Shown: positions 46,870 to 58,354, numbered from the stretch's first letter. The stretch is 64,000 nucleotides of DNA from VRUE01 sp963702175 (GCA_963702175.1 OY969721.1:1364001-1428000), one strand, 5' to 3'. The notes: generated from the letters alone by a model not told the origin. Made by a program: numbers and translations.

Positions 46870-48860
46870 TACCAATGCACCCCTTTCATCAGATGGGCGA
46901 ACGCGACCGCCTCGGTGGTGGGGGCTTTGTCCGGCGCCTCCTCACCCTTGCCCTTGGCCGCCTGCGACTCCGGGAAGAGGTTGTAGGCCTGGTTGAGGAT
47001 TTTGTCGCTGAGTGAGGGCGCGATCGCGTAGAGCAGCTCGCCAAATGTGCCGAGGCGGGTCGCCACCTTCTTCGGCTGCTCGACCATCGCCCGCGTGATC
47101 ATCTCCGCCGCCTCCTCCGGCGTGATCGCCGGGAAGACGTCGTACATCCGCGTCGGCGCAATCATCGGCGTCCGCACCAGCGGCATGTGGACGGTAGTGA
47201 TGTGGACGCCGTCGTCGATCACCTCGGAGGCGATCACGCGGGCGAAGGCGTCGAGCGCAGCCTTCGAGGCGACGTAGGCGGAGAAGCGCGGTGGGTTGGT
47301 CTGGGTCCCGATCGAGCTGATGTCGATGATGTGGCCTGACTTGCGCGCCTGCATCGTCGGCAGCAGCGCCAGGATCAGCCGCACGGCGCCGAAGTAGTTG
47401 ACCTGCATCGTCCGCTCGTAGTCGTGGAAGCGGTCGTAGGCGAGCTCGACCGAACGGCGGATCGAGCGCCCAGCGTTGTTGACCAGGATGTCGACGTGGC
47501 CGTGGTAGGTGAGCACCTCGTCGGCCATTCGCTCGACGTCCTCGACGTCGGACATGTCGCAGCGGTGAATGTGGGCGACACCCCCGGCCGCCTCAATCTC
47601 CGCCTTCGTCTCCTCCAGCTTGTCGAGCGAGCGCGCGACCAGCAGCACGGTCGCGCCGGCGTCGGCGACCTTGACCGCGGTCGCCTTGCCGATCCCGGAG
47701 GAGGCGCCGGTGATCAGGACCACCTTGCCGCGCACCGCGGCTGAGAGGGTACGGTCCTTGAACAGGTCGGGGTCGAGGTTGCGCTCCCAGTAGTCCCAGA
47801 CCCGGTCGGCATAGGACTCGAGCGGCGGCACTTCGATGCCGGACCCGGCCAGCGCCGCCTGCGTCCTCGTCGAGTCGAAGTGGGTCGGATAGTTGACGTA
47901 GGTGAGCAACGCCGGGGGGATGCCGAGTCGGTTCAGCGCGACCTTCGCCGCCCGCTTGGCCGGTGGCAGAAACCGCAGCCCGCTGCGAACCAGCGACGTC
48001 ACCGGCTCGGTCAGCCCGCTGTCGAGGTGCATCGTCGCCTGTGGAGCGTCGGCGGCCTTGGCGAAGAGGTCGATCACCTCCCCCGCAGTCCTCGGGTTGG
48101 GATCGGTCAGGTGAAACGCCTGCCCGTCGAGCCCCGGCTCGTGGGAGATGTGGTCGATCGCCGCGGCAACGAAGTCGACCGGGACGATGTTGATCTCGCC
48201 TCCTTCGACACCGATCGCCGGCAGCCAGGACGGCAGCACTCGCCGCGCCCGCTGCAGCAGCTTGAAGAAGTAGTAGGGCCCGTCGATCTTGTCGATCTCA
48301 CCGGTGCGCGAGTCGCCAACGACGATCCCCGGCCGGTAGACCCGCCAGGGCCGCGTGCACTCCTCGCGCACCACCCGCTCGGACTCGTGCTTGGTGCGGA
48401 AGTAGGGATGGACGTCGAGGCGCTCGGCCTCGTCGAACATGTCCTCGCGCCACTCGCCCTCGTAGAGGCCGGCGGCCGCGATCGAGCTGACCTGATGGAA
48501 GCAGCCTGCATCGATCGCGCCGGCCAGCTCAACGGCGTGGCGCGTGCCCTCGACGTTGGCGACCTCCTGGACCTCGGCATCGGCGGCCATGTCGTAGATC
48601 GCCGCCAGGTGGAAGAAGTGGTCGACATCGCCGCGCAGGGTGAGTAGGTCCTCCTCGGAGACGCCAAGGCTCGGCTGGGAGAGATCGCCGTCGACCGGCA
48701 CAACCCGCGCCCCGTCCGCGCCCCAGGCGGTCCGCAACTGCTCCAACCGGCCCCGCGACCCTGCCCGGACCAGCGCGTAGACCGTCCCCTCGCGCTGCAA
48801 AAGCCGCTGCACGAGGTTGCGGCCGATGAATCCGGTGGCGCCGGTGACGAAGTAGTTCAT
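46869..48860 (-). CDS. Fused extended-SDR/classical-SDR acyl reductase (Rv3391-like)
   Basis: 663 aa with two Rossmann reductase domains. The N-terminal extended SDR (about 1-350) starts NYFVTGATGFIGRNLVQRLL and has the YFRTKHESE active-site region of fatty acyl-CoA reductases. The C-terminal classical SDR (about 375-600) has VVLITGASSGIGKATAVKVA, NNAGRSIRRS and the catalytic YVASKAALDAF. The pairing matches mycobacterial AcrA1 (Rv3391), which can take acyl-CoA to aldehyde and further. ATG 48860 is the natural start; upstream sequence belongs to the divergent promoter region. Confidence 0.9.
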   Translation of the reverse strand: MNYFVTGATGFIGRNLVQRLLQREGTVYALVRAGSRGRLEQLRTAWGADGARVVPVDGDLSQPSLGVSEEDLLTLRGDVDHFFHLAAIYDMAADAEVQEVANVEGTRHAVELAGAIDAGCFHQVSSIAAAGLYEGEWREDMFDEAERLDVHPYFRTKHESERVVREECTRPWRVYRPGIVVGDSRTGEIDKIDGPYYFFKLLQRARRVLPSWLPAIGVEGGEINIVPVDFVAAAIDHISHEPGLDGQAFHLTDPNPRTAGEVIDLFAKAADAPQATMHLDSGLTEPVTSLVRSGLRFLPPAKRAAKVALNRLGIPPALLTYVNYPTHFDSTRTQAALAGSGIEVPPLESYADRVWDYWERNLDPDLFKDRTLSAAVRGKVVLITGASSGIGKATAVKVADAGATVLLVARSLDKLEETKAEIEAAGGVAHIHRCDMSDVEDVERMADEVLTYHGHVDILVNNAGRSIRRSVELAYDRFHDYERTMQVNYFGAVRLILALLPTMQARKSGHIIDISSIGTQTNPPRFSAYVASKAALDAFARVIASEVIDDGVHITTVHMPLVRTPMIAPTRMYDVFPAITPEEAAEMITRAMVEQPKKVATRLGTFGELLYAIAPSLSDKILNQAYNLFPESQAAKGKGEEAPDKAPTTEAVAFAHLMKGVHW

Positions 48861-48956
48861 AGACACATTGTTCCCGCTTTGCTCGCGGCGCGAAGAATCA
48901 GGCATGCACGCTTGCTCGCTCCCGCGCTCACTGGGTTTCATACACTCAATCGACAG

Positions 48957-51900
48957 ATGGCGCAAACGGCGACCGTGCAGATCCAGATGCCTGAAATGGG
49001 CGAGTCGGTCACCGAGGGGATCGTGCTCGAGTGGCACGTCGCGGAGGGGGATTTCGTCGAAGAGGGCGACACCGTCGTCGAGGTCTCGACCGACAAGGTC
49101 GACGCCGAGGTGCCGGCGCCGGCTGCGGGCGTCATTACCAAGCTGATTGCGTCGGTCGACGACGAGGTGCCCGTCGGGGCGGTGCTGGCGGAGATGGAGC
49201 CTGGCGAGAACGGTGCTTCCGCTGCGGGCGGCGGGACGGCCGAGGGACAAAGCGCTCCGGCCGCGGGTCCTGTCGGCGCAGGGGACCCACCGCCCCTTCC
49301 GGTAGCTAAAGCTTCCTCAGGGGCGGTACCCCCTACGCCGCCACCCGCGGACGAAGCGACAGGTGCCTCAGGCGGGACCAACGGTGGCGATGGGGTTCGG
49401 GCGACCCCCGTGGCGCGGCGCGTGGCCGGGGAGCTCGGAGTCGATCTGGCTGCCGTGGATGGCTCCGGGCCCGGGGCGAAGGTGACTAAGGAGGACGTGC
49501 TCGCTGCGGCTAATGGAGATGGGGCGGGACCGGGCGCTGCGGCGGGACCCGCTGCCGGGGAGGCGAAGGCGCTGCGGGGGCCGGCGGGGATGCTGGCCTC
49601 GGCTATGGACGAGAGCTTGGCGGTGCCCACGGCGACCTCGTTCCGGACGGTCGCGGTGGATACGTTGGACGCGAAGCGGAAGGCGCTTAACGGGGTGCTG
49701 AAGGAGCGCGGGATGAAGGTCTCCTTCACCCACCTGGTCGCCTGGGCGATCGTGCAGGCCGCCAAGGACCACCCGGTGATGACGCGGGTCTTCGAGCAGC
49801 GCGACGGCAAGCCGTTCGCGATCGAGGGAGCCTCGGTCAACCTCGGCATCGCGGTCGACGTCGAGCGCAAGGACGGCTCCCACAGCCTGATGGTGCCGGC
49901 GATCAAGGGGGCCAATGGGCTCGACTTCGCCGGCTTCCACTCCTACTACGAGGACCTGATCACGAAGACGCGCGAGAGCAAGCTCAGCGCCGACGACTTC
50001 CAAGGCACCAACATCTCCCTCACCAACCCGGGCGGAATCGGCACCGTCGCCTCGGTCCCACGCCTGATGAGCGGCCAGAGCGCGATCATTGCCACCGGGG
50101 CGATCGCCTACCCGCCCGAGTGGGCACACGCGTCGCCCGAGCGGATGCGCCAGCTCGGCGTCTCGAAGACGATGACGCTGACCTCGACCTACGACCACCG
50201 CGTCATCCAGGGCGCCGAGTCGGGCGCCTTCCTGCGCCGCATCGATCAATTGCTCGAGGGCAAGGACGGCTTCTACGAGGCGGTGGCGACCGACCTCGGA
50301 ATCGAGCCGGGACCGATCACCGCGGCCCACCCGGCGGCTGCCTCGGCACCACCTCTAGGCGCCCCACCAGCGGCGCCCACCCCCACGCAGCCCGACGAGG
50401 AGCTGCTGCAGGCGGTCCAGGCAGCCACCTCGCTGCTCAAGGGCTACCGCACCCACGGGCACCTCGCCGCCCGCCTCGATCCGCTCGGCAGCGAGCCCAA
50501 GGGCGACCCGGCGATCCAGCCCGAGCGACTCAACCTGACCCCGGAGCTGATGGCGAGGATCCCGGCCTCGATCCTCCGCATCGGCGTCCACGGGGAGACG
50601 CTGCTGGAGGCGCTGCCGCGGATGCGGGAGGCCTACTGCGGCACGATCGCCTACCAGTTCGAGCACCTCTCCTCGCACCAGCAGCGCACCTGGCTGCGGG
50701 AAATGGTCGAGACCGGCGCCCACCGCGAGCCGCTCGCCGACGACGAGAAGCGGCGCCTACTGGGGCGTCTGATCGACGTCTTCGAGTTCGAGCGCTTCAT
50801 CGAGAAGGCATACCTGGGCCAGAAGATCTTCACGATCGAGGGTCTCGACGCGGTCGTGCCGATGCTCGACGAGGTCGTCACCCTCGCCCACCGCAGCGGC
50901 GCCAAAGAGGTCGTCTTCGGGATGGCCCATCGCGGCCGGCTCAGCGTGCTTGCCCACAACCTTGGCCGCTCGGTCGAGTCGATCCTCGCCGAGTTCGAGG
51001 GCTCGAAGCAGATCGAGCAGGTGAAGGCGGTGGCGGCGATCCCCCACGGCGGCACCGGCGACGTCAAGTACCACTACGGCCATCAGGGGATCTACGAGAC
51101 CAGCGTCGAGGAGAAGATCGCCGTCCGCCTCTACCCCAACCCGAGCCACCTCGAGTTCGTCAACCCCGTGGTCGAGGGCGCCACCCGCCTGATCCAGTCC
51201 GACTTCGACGGCGCGGAGATCGAGCACCGCCCCAAGCGCGCCGTGCCGGTGCTCCTGCACGGCGACGCGGCCTTCCCCGGCCAGGGGGTGGTGGCCGAGA
51301 CCCTCAACCTGCAGGCCCTGCCGGGATACACCACCGGCGGCACGGTCCACATCATCCAGAACAACCAGGTGGGATTCACCACCGACCCCGAGGAGGCTCG
51401 CTCCACCCCCTACGCCGCCGACATGGCGAAGGGGTTCAACGTGCCGATCGTCCACGTCAACGCCGACGACGTCGAGGCCTGCTCGGCGGCCGTCCGCCTG
51501 GCGATGGCTTACCGGGAGCGCTGGGGCCGCGACATCGTGATCGACGTGATCGGCTACCGACGCTACGGCCACAACGAGACCGACGAGCCCGCCTACACGC
51601 AGCCCCTGATCGCGGCGAAGATCAAGGCACACCCACCAGTCTCCGAGATCTACGCCGGGAAGTTGGTAGAGGAGGGGACGATCGCCCGTGAGGAGGTCGA
51701 GGAGACCTCGAAAGCCCGCCGCGAGGAGATGTCGGCGGCGCTGAAGGACCTGCGCCAGAAGATGGAGCTGGGCGAGTACGAAGACCCGACCGTGACCACG
51801 ACCACCACCGGCGAGCTCGACCGCAGCGCCAGCCCCCCGGTCGATACGGCGGTGCCGATCGAGAAGCTGCGCACCCTCAACCAGGAGCTCATTGAAACCC

Positions 51901-53012
51901 CGGAGAGCTTCACCGTCCACCGCAAGCTGCGCAAACCGCTCTCACGGCGCATCGAGGCGCTGGAGAACGGCGGCGTCGAGTTCGGCCACGCCGAGGCGCT
52001 CGCCTACGCCTCGCTGCTCACCGACGGCGTCCACGTGCGCCTCACCGGGCAGGACACCGAGCGCGGCACCTTCTCGCACCGTCACCTCGTCCTGCACGAC
52101 GAGAAGACCGGGCTCGAGTACTGCCCGATGCAGAACCTGGACGAGGCCGAGGCGCCCTTCGAGCTCTACAACAGCCCGCTCTCGGAGATCGCCTGCCTCG
52201 GCTTCGAGTACGGCTACTCAGCGGCGGATCCGGAGGCCCTCGTCCTCTGGGAGGCGCAGTACGGCGACTTCGCCAATGCTGGCCAGGTCATCATCGACAC
52301 CTTCATTGTCTCCGGCGAGGCCAAGTGGGGACAGACCAGCCGTCTCACCCTGCTGCTGCCGCACGGCTACGAGGGCTCGGGGCCGGAGCACTCGAGCGCT
52401 CGCATCGAGCGCTTTCTGGCACTCGCCGCCGAGGGCAACATTCGCATCGCCTACCCGACCACAGCCGCCCAGTACTTCCACCTGCTGCGGCGCCAGGCGC
52501 TGATCCGCAAGCCGCGCCCGCTGATCGTCTTCACCCCGAAGGGACTGCTGCGACTCGAAAGCGCCACCGCCTCCCCCGAGGAGCTGACCAGCGGGCACTT
52601 CCACTTCATCCTCGACGACCCGCGGGCTGAGGAGCGCCGCGAGAAGGTCGAGCGGCTGGTGCTCTGCACCGGCAAGGTCTACTTCGACATGGACACCAAC
52701 GAGCGACGCGCGGAGGCGGAGAACGTCGCGATTGCCCGGGTCGAGCTGCTCTACCCGTTCGCGAAAGAGCAGCTGGTCAAGCTGATCGCCGGCTACCCGA
52801 ACCTGAAGGAGATCGCCTGGGTGCAGGAGGAGCCGCGCAACATGGGCGCCTGGAAGGTGATGTCCCGGCGCTTCCCGGAGATCGTGCCCGAGGGCGTCGA
52901 CCTGACCTACATCGGCCGCCCGACTCGGGCCAGCCCCGGTGAGGGCTACTCGGTCTCGCATGCGCGCGAGCAGGAGCGGATCGTGCTCACCGGGCTGACG
53001 CCAGGGAGCTGA
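48957..53012 (+). CDS. kgd: Multifunctional 2-oxoglutarate dehydrogenase (lipoyl-E2-E1 fusion)
   Basis: 1351 aa TCA-cycle enzyme oxidising 2-oxoglutarate to succinyl-CoA. Domains in order: lipoyl domain with K47 in VSTDKVDAE (1-80), a Pro/Ala linker, E1/E3-binding domain RATPVARRVAGELGVDL (148-186), E2 acyltransferase core with H414 in TYDHRVIQGAESG (225-440), then thiamine-diphosphate E1 (about 480-1351) with MAHRGRLSVL and RYGHNETDEP. Mycobacterial Kgd and corynebacterial OdhA lack the lipoyl and binding domains, so this copy is unusually complete. TACACT lies 10 nt before ATG 48957. The stop overlaps the next start. Confidence 0.93.
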   Translation: MAQTATVQIQMPEMGESVTEGIVLEWHVAEGDFVEEGDTVVEVSTDKVDAEVPAPAAGVITKLIASVDDEVPVGAVLAEMEPGENGASAAGGGTAEGQSAPAAGPVGAGDPPPLPVAKASSGAVPPTPPPADEATGASGGTNGGDGVRATPVARRVAGELGVDLAAVDGSGPGAKVTKEDVLAAANGDGAGPGAAAGPAAGEAKALRGPAGMLASAMDESLAVPTATSFRTVAVDTLDAKRKALNGVLKERGMKVSFTHLVAWAIVQAAKDHPVMTRVFEQRDGKPFAIEGASVNLGIAVDVERKDGSHSLMVPAIKGANGLDFAGFHSYYEDLITKTRESKLSADDFQGTNISLTNPGGIGTVASVPRLMSGQSAIIATGAIAYPPEWAHASPERMRQLGVSKTMTLTSTYDHRVIQGAESGAFLRRIDQLLEGKDGFYEAVATDLGIEPGPITAAHPAAASAPPLGAPPAAPTPTQPDEELLQAVQAATSLLKGYRTHGHLAARLDPLGSEPKGDPAIQPERLNLTPELMARIPASILRIGVHGETLLEALPRMREAYCGTIAYQFEHLSSHQQRTWLREMVETGAHREPLADDEKRRLLGRLIDVFEFERFIEKAYLGQKIFTIEGLDAVVPMLDEVVTLAHRSGAKEVVFGMAHRGRLSVLAHNLGRSVESILAEFEGSKQIEQVKAVAAIPHGGTGDVKYHYGHQGIYETSVEEKIAVRLYPNPSHLEFVNPVVEGATRLIQSDFDGAEIEHRPKRAVPVLLHGDAAFPGQGVVAETLNLQALPGYTTGGTVHIIQNNQVGFTTDPEEARSTPYAADMAKGFNVPIVHVNADDVEACSAAVRLAMAYRERWGRDIVIDVIGYRRYGHNETDEPAYTQPLIAAKIKAHPPVSEIYAGKLVEEGTIAREEVEETSKARREEMSAALKDLRQKMELGEYEDPTVTTTTTGELDRSASPPVDTAVPIEKLRTLNQELIETPESFTVHRKLRKPLSRRIEALENGGVEFGHAEALAYASLLTDGVHVRLTGQDTERGTFSHRHLVLHDEKTGLEYCPMQNLDEAEAPFELYNSPLSEIACLGFEYGYSAADPEALVLWEAQYGDFANAGQVIIDTFIVSGEAKWGQTSRLTLLLPHGYEGSGPEHSSARIERFLALAAEGNIRIAYPTTAAQYFHLLRRQALIRKPRPLIVFTPKGLLRLESATASPEELTSGHFHFILDDPRAEERREKVERLVLCTGKVYFDMDTNERRAEAENVAIARVELLYPFAKEQLVKLIAGYPNLKEIAWVQEEPRNMGAWKVMSRRFPEIVPEGVDLTYIGRPTRASPGEGYSVSHAREQERIVLTGLTPGS

Positions 53013-53341
53013 TGCGCAAGCCGGTACCCGGACGGCTGTTCGTCTGGGTCAAGAGGTTCTCGTGGGTCGAGCTGGCTTTCTTCGCCGGCCTGCTGGTCTT
53101 CTGGCTGGCCCCGGGATTCGAGACCGAGACGATGGTCTTCGGCTGGGCGCACGGGCTCGGTTTCATCGCTCTCTGCCTGCTGATCTGGGTCGCCTGCGGC
53201 AAGCGCGAGGCCCCCTACACCCTGCTGGCGGCGACACTCACTCCGGTCGGCCCGGTGGGCAGTGTGATCGGGATTGAGCTGATCGAGCGCAAGGGCTGGG
53301 GCGTCGCTCCACCGACAGACGTTTTGCCCAAAACCTCGTAA
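53012..53341 (+). CDS. DUF3817-like small membrane protein
   Basis: 109 aa with three hydrophobic helices: LFWVKRFSWVELAFFAGLLV-type first helix, a second around GFIALCLLIWVACGKRE, and a third in TLTPVGPVGSVIGIELI. The layout and the glutamate in the first helix match the DUF3817 integral membrane family, often found near actinobacterial housekeeping genes; function unknown. ATG overlaps the kgd stop (TGATG), so it is co-translated with the dehydrogenase. Confidence 0.75.
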   Translation: MRKPVPGRLFVWVKRFSWVELAFFAGLLVFWLAPGFETETMVFGWAHGLGFIALCLLIWVACGKREAPYTLLAATLTPVGPVGSVIGIELIERKGWGVAPPTDVLPKTS

Positions 53342-53344
53342 ACA

Positions 53345-53364
53345 AGGTCAAATAGCCTTGACCT
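53345..53364 (+). terminator. Hairpin after the DUF3817-like gene
   Basis: AGGTCAA (53345-53351) and TTGACCT (53358-53364) pair perfectly around a 6-nt loop, 4 nt after the stop codon. It would end the kgd transcript. No T-tract follows. Confidence 0.6.
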
Positions 53365-53393
53365 AGAGGAATCGACGCTGTATAGGTAGGGGT

Positions 53394-53518
53394 GACTGTT
53401 CCTTAGGACAGTCCCGTCCAGGGAACGGCCGCGTCGGCATCTTTCCCTGGCTACCGACGCGCAGGTGCAGTGAGGGTCGCGCGGACCCCCCTGCCTCCCG
53501 CGGCCCCACTGCGCCGCC
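53394..53518. other. Structured intergenic region, possible small RNA with a pseudoknot
   Basis: Between convergent genes. A hairpin GACTGTTCC/GGACAGTC (53394-53402/53406-53413) is followed by two interleaved perfect 8-bp complements: CCAGGGAA with TTCCCTGG (53418-53425/53443-53450) and CGCGTCGG with CCGACGCG (53430-53437/53454-53461). They can form an H-type pseudoknot or two exclusive hairpins. A GCAGTG/CACTGC pairing (53467-53472/53507-53512) may close a further domain. No open frame of note; strand and expression are unknown, and it matches no RNA family I recognise. Confidence 0.5.
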
Positions 53519-53529
53519 TTGTGTTTAGT

Positions 53530-53545
53530 TGGCTCGAAAGAGCCA
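53530..53545 (-). terminator. Hairpin after aconitase
   Basis: TGGCTC (53530-53535) and GAGCCA (53540-53545) form a 6-bp stem with a GAAA loop on the + strand (TTTC on the - strand), starting 5 nt beyond the aconitase stop codon. Weak but well placed as a 3'-end hairpin. Confidence 0.5.
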
Positions 53546-53550
53546 TGCCC

Positions 53551-56361
<2,811 letters not shown>

Positions 56362-56400
56362 GCTCCCATCCTAGGAGGCGAACGAACTCAGCCGCTTCGA

Positions 56401-56493
56401 GGGCCGGGTGGGTGCCCCTCGAACGGGCGGATACTCAAAATGCCGGTCTCATTAGACCGGCATTTGTCCGGGCGAGGGGCACCCGCCCGGCCC
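56401..56493. repeat. Family II structured inverted repeat (copy at 56.4 kb)
   Basis: Outer arms 56401-56421 and 56473-56493 pair over 21 positions with one G-T wobble. The apical stem is 12 bp (56438-56449/56454-56465) with a CATT loop. The linking strings CGGGCGGATACTCAAA (56424-56439) and TTGTCCGG (56464-56471) are identical to those at 46782-46869, whereas outer and apical stems differ in sequence and still pair. It sits downstream of the SDR gene and upstream of acnA, both on the minus strand. Confidence 0.9.
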
Positions 56494-56570
56494 ATCGCAA
56501 GCGCATCCGAGGTTGACCCCACCCCACTGGGGTCAATGTCCGCAGCGCCGAGGGGGGCAGCCGCGGGTCG

Positions 56571-57371
56571 CTAGCGCTTGTCGGTTTGGCCTTTGGCTAC
56601 TGCCGCGGCGGCCTTTTGGCCTGCGTCGCCGCTGGCGACCTTTACCGCGATGCTGGGATTCGTCAGCGCGAAGTGGGCCAGGAGGCGCTGTTGGGCCGGG
56701 GCCACTGCGATCTCCGCCTTGTTGCGCTCGATTGCCTTGATCACTGCGTCCGCAACTTGCTGCGGAGAGCCGGTGCCCAGGCCGGGGATCGGTTTGGCGC
56801 CGGAGTCGGCGTACATGCCGGCTTCGCGGATCGTGCCCGGGGAGACAATCGAGACGCCTATCCCGAGCGGGTCTAGGTCGGCGCGGAGGCCTAGGGCGAA
56901 GCCGCGTAGGCCGAACTTGGTGGCGTTGTAGACGGAGGAGAGCGGGGTTGGGGACTTGCCCGAGAGGGAGGCGATGAAGACCATGTGGCCGGAACCCTTC
57001 GCCAGCATCCCCGGCTCGAGCGCCCTGGCCAGCAGCATCGGCGCCTCGAGGTTGACCCGCAGGGTGCCGGTCAGTTGCTCGGTGGAGTAGTCCGGGAGGC
57101 GCCCGGTCCCCGGCAGCCCCGCGTTGGCGAGGAGGATGTCGATCTCGCCTGCTTCGGCAGCCAGTTTCTCCGCAGCGCCGGGCTCGGCCAGATTGGCTGG
57201 CAGAGTTCGGTGCCCCTCGCCCGGCAGCTCCGCCGCCAGCTCTTCCAGAGCCTCGGCCTTGCGGCCGCTCAACACCAGGCTCGCTCCCCGCCCAGCTAGC
57301 GCCTTGGCGATCGCACGCCCTAGGCCGCCCGTTGCTCCGGTCAGAAGTGCTGTGTGGCCCGCAAGTTCCAT
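56571..57371 (-). CDS. Short-chain dehydrogenase/reductase
   Basis: 266 aa classical SDR. The nucleotide-binding loop LLTGATGGLGRAIAKALA, the NAGLPGTG segment and the active site SSVYNATKFGLRGFAL (Tyr-x3-Lys) are intact; the C-terminal third includes a conserved SIVSPGTIREAGMY. The substrate is unknown. ATG 57371 is preferred, with TAGCTT 10 nt upstream of it; the longer frame to 57437 would run into the divergent promoter region. It is followed by a family II repeat and then acnA. Confidence 0.88.
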   Translation of the reverse strand: MELAGHTALLTGATGGLGRAIAKALAGRGASLVLSGRKAEALEELAAELPGEGHRTLPANLAEPGAAEKLAAEAGEIDILLANAGLPGTGRLPDYSTEQLTGTLRVNLEAPMLLARALEPGMLAKGSGHMVFIASLSGKSPTPLSSVYNATKFGLRGFALGLRADLDPLGIGVSIVSPGTIREAGMYADSGAKPIPGLGTGSPQQVADAVIKAIERNKAEIAVAPAQQRLLAHFALTNPSIAVKVASGDAGQKAAAAVAKGQTDKR

Positions 57372-57497
57372 CCCGCCGCGCAAGCTACCAGCCGGGTGGC
57401 CGACAGGAATTCGGGATGCAAGTGCGAAAGGCCACAAAATGTTTGTTTTTTATGAGCAAGCGGCCGGGCGATCGTCTACACTGCCGCCGTTCCGAAC

Positions 57498-57632
57498 AAC
57501 CGAAACGCCGAGTCCCGCACGCATGGAGGCGCCGCGGGAGCGGGGGAACCACGTTTTCGGGGCTAACTCACCCGCTCTGGGTGGGGGCGCAGGCTCCTTT
57601 CGCGCCAGCCCGACAGCTAACCCCGTAGGCCG
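57498..57632 (+). promoter_or_regulatory. c-di-AMP riboswitch (ydaO-yuaA type)
   Basis: The leader before the NlpC/P60-like gene contains the conserved ydaO pieces in order: GCCGAGTCC, GGGAGCGGGGGAACCA (57536-57551), a GGGGCTAACTCACCCGC arm, and near the 3' end AGCCCGACAGCTAACC (57606-57621) with CCGTAGGC. Actinobacterial ydaO riboswitches usually sit before cell-wall hydrolase genes and switch them off when c-di-AMP is high. TACACT at 57477-57482 is a likely -10 box for the leader. Recognised by eye; covariance-model confirmation was not possible. Confidence 0.87.
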
Positions 57633-57647
57633 ACGAAGGAGATCGGT

Positions 57648-58205
57648 TTGCCTACGAACACCCGAAAGCTCAAAGCAGGCGTAGTCGTAGTTGGGGTGAT
57701 GGCGCTTCTAGCGCTTACCCCGGCCGGCGCATCTGCAAACTGCGGTGGCGGCGGCCTTTCACCCGCCGAAACCGACATCTGCACCCCGACCGCCAAAGCG
57801 CGGTTGCTGCCCAATGGCATGGTGATCCCGCCAGCCTCGGCGCCGGCGCGAGTCAAGGCCGTGATTGCCGCGGCCAACCGCATTCGCTCCAAGCCCTATG
57901 TCTACGGCGGCGGCCACGCCCGCTGGTGGGACAAAGGCTACGACTGCTCGGGCTCGGTCAGCTACGCGCTGCGCGGCGGTCGCTTCCTCAGCAGCCCGAT
58001 GCCTTCGGGGCCGCTGGCCAACTGGGGGCTGCCGGGCGAGGGCCGCTGGATCACCGTCTATGCCAACGGTGGCCACACTTACGCGGTGATCGCCGGCCTG
58101 CGCTGGGACACCTCCGGCAATCTCGACGGCACCACCGGCCCCAGCTGGCACGAAGACCTGCGCAGCCCCGCCGGCTTCGTCGCCCGCCACCCCGCCGGCT
58201 TTTAG
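57648..58205 (+). CDS. Secreted NlpC/P60-like cell-wall hydrolase
   Basis: 185 aa. A signal peptide (VVVVGVMALLALTPAGASA) is followed by two cysteines (NCGGGG, DICTPT) and a compact peptidase-like domain: YVYGGGHARWWDKGYDCSGS with catalytic-type C100, and GGHTYAVIAGLRWD with H143. It would cleave peptidoglycan peptides outside the cell. TTG 57648 is supported by GAAGGAG 5-6 nt upstream. The riboswitch in its leader ties it to c-di-AMP. A large hairpin lies 19 nt after the stop. Confidence 0.87.
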   Translation: MPTNTRKLKAGVVVVGVMALLALTPAGASANCGGGGLSPAETDICTPTAKARLLPNGMVIPPASAPARVKAVIAAANRIRSKPYVYGGGHARWWDKGYDCSGSVSYALRGGRFLSSPMPSGPLANWGLPGEGRWITVYANGGHTYAVIAGLRWDTSGNLDGTTGPSWHEDLRSPAGFVARHPAGF

Positions 58206-58223
58206 AAGCTGAAACGAAGCAGT

Positions 58224-58354
58224 AGCGGTTGTCCGAGCTGACCTACCTCGGGCGGGTGGCACAGGAGGAAGGGTCGAGAACGTAAACCTCGCCCGCAGGC
58301 CCTTCCTCCTGTGACAGGACCCGCCCGTCGGATTGGCCCATCCGGACAACCGCT
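58224..58354. repeat. Long three-stem hairpin between NlpC/P60-like gene and potA
   Basis: Three nested perfect stems: AGCGGTTGTCCG/CGGACAACCGCT (58224-58235/58343-58354, 12 bp), CGGGCGGGT/ACCCGCCCG (58249-58257/58319-58327, 9 bp) and a 14-bp stem (58260-58273/58300-58313). Unpaired internal segments separate the first two stems, and the 26-nt loop starts TCGAGAACGTAAACC. The GAACGT at the start of the loop is also found in two family I copies, a weak link. It occupies most of the intergenic region and could end the hydrolase transcript or lead the pot operon. Confidence 0.82.

Noticed and set aside
53394..53518. Identification of the structured gap as SRP RNA, 6S RNA or 6C RNA
   Set aside because: The diagnostic SRP loop, the long central-bubble hairpin of 6S and the paired C-rich loops of 6C could not be placed; left as an unnamed structure.
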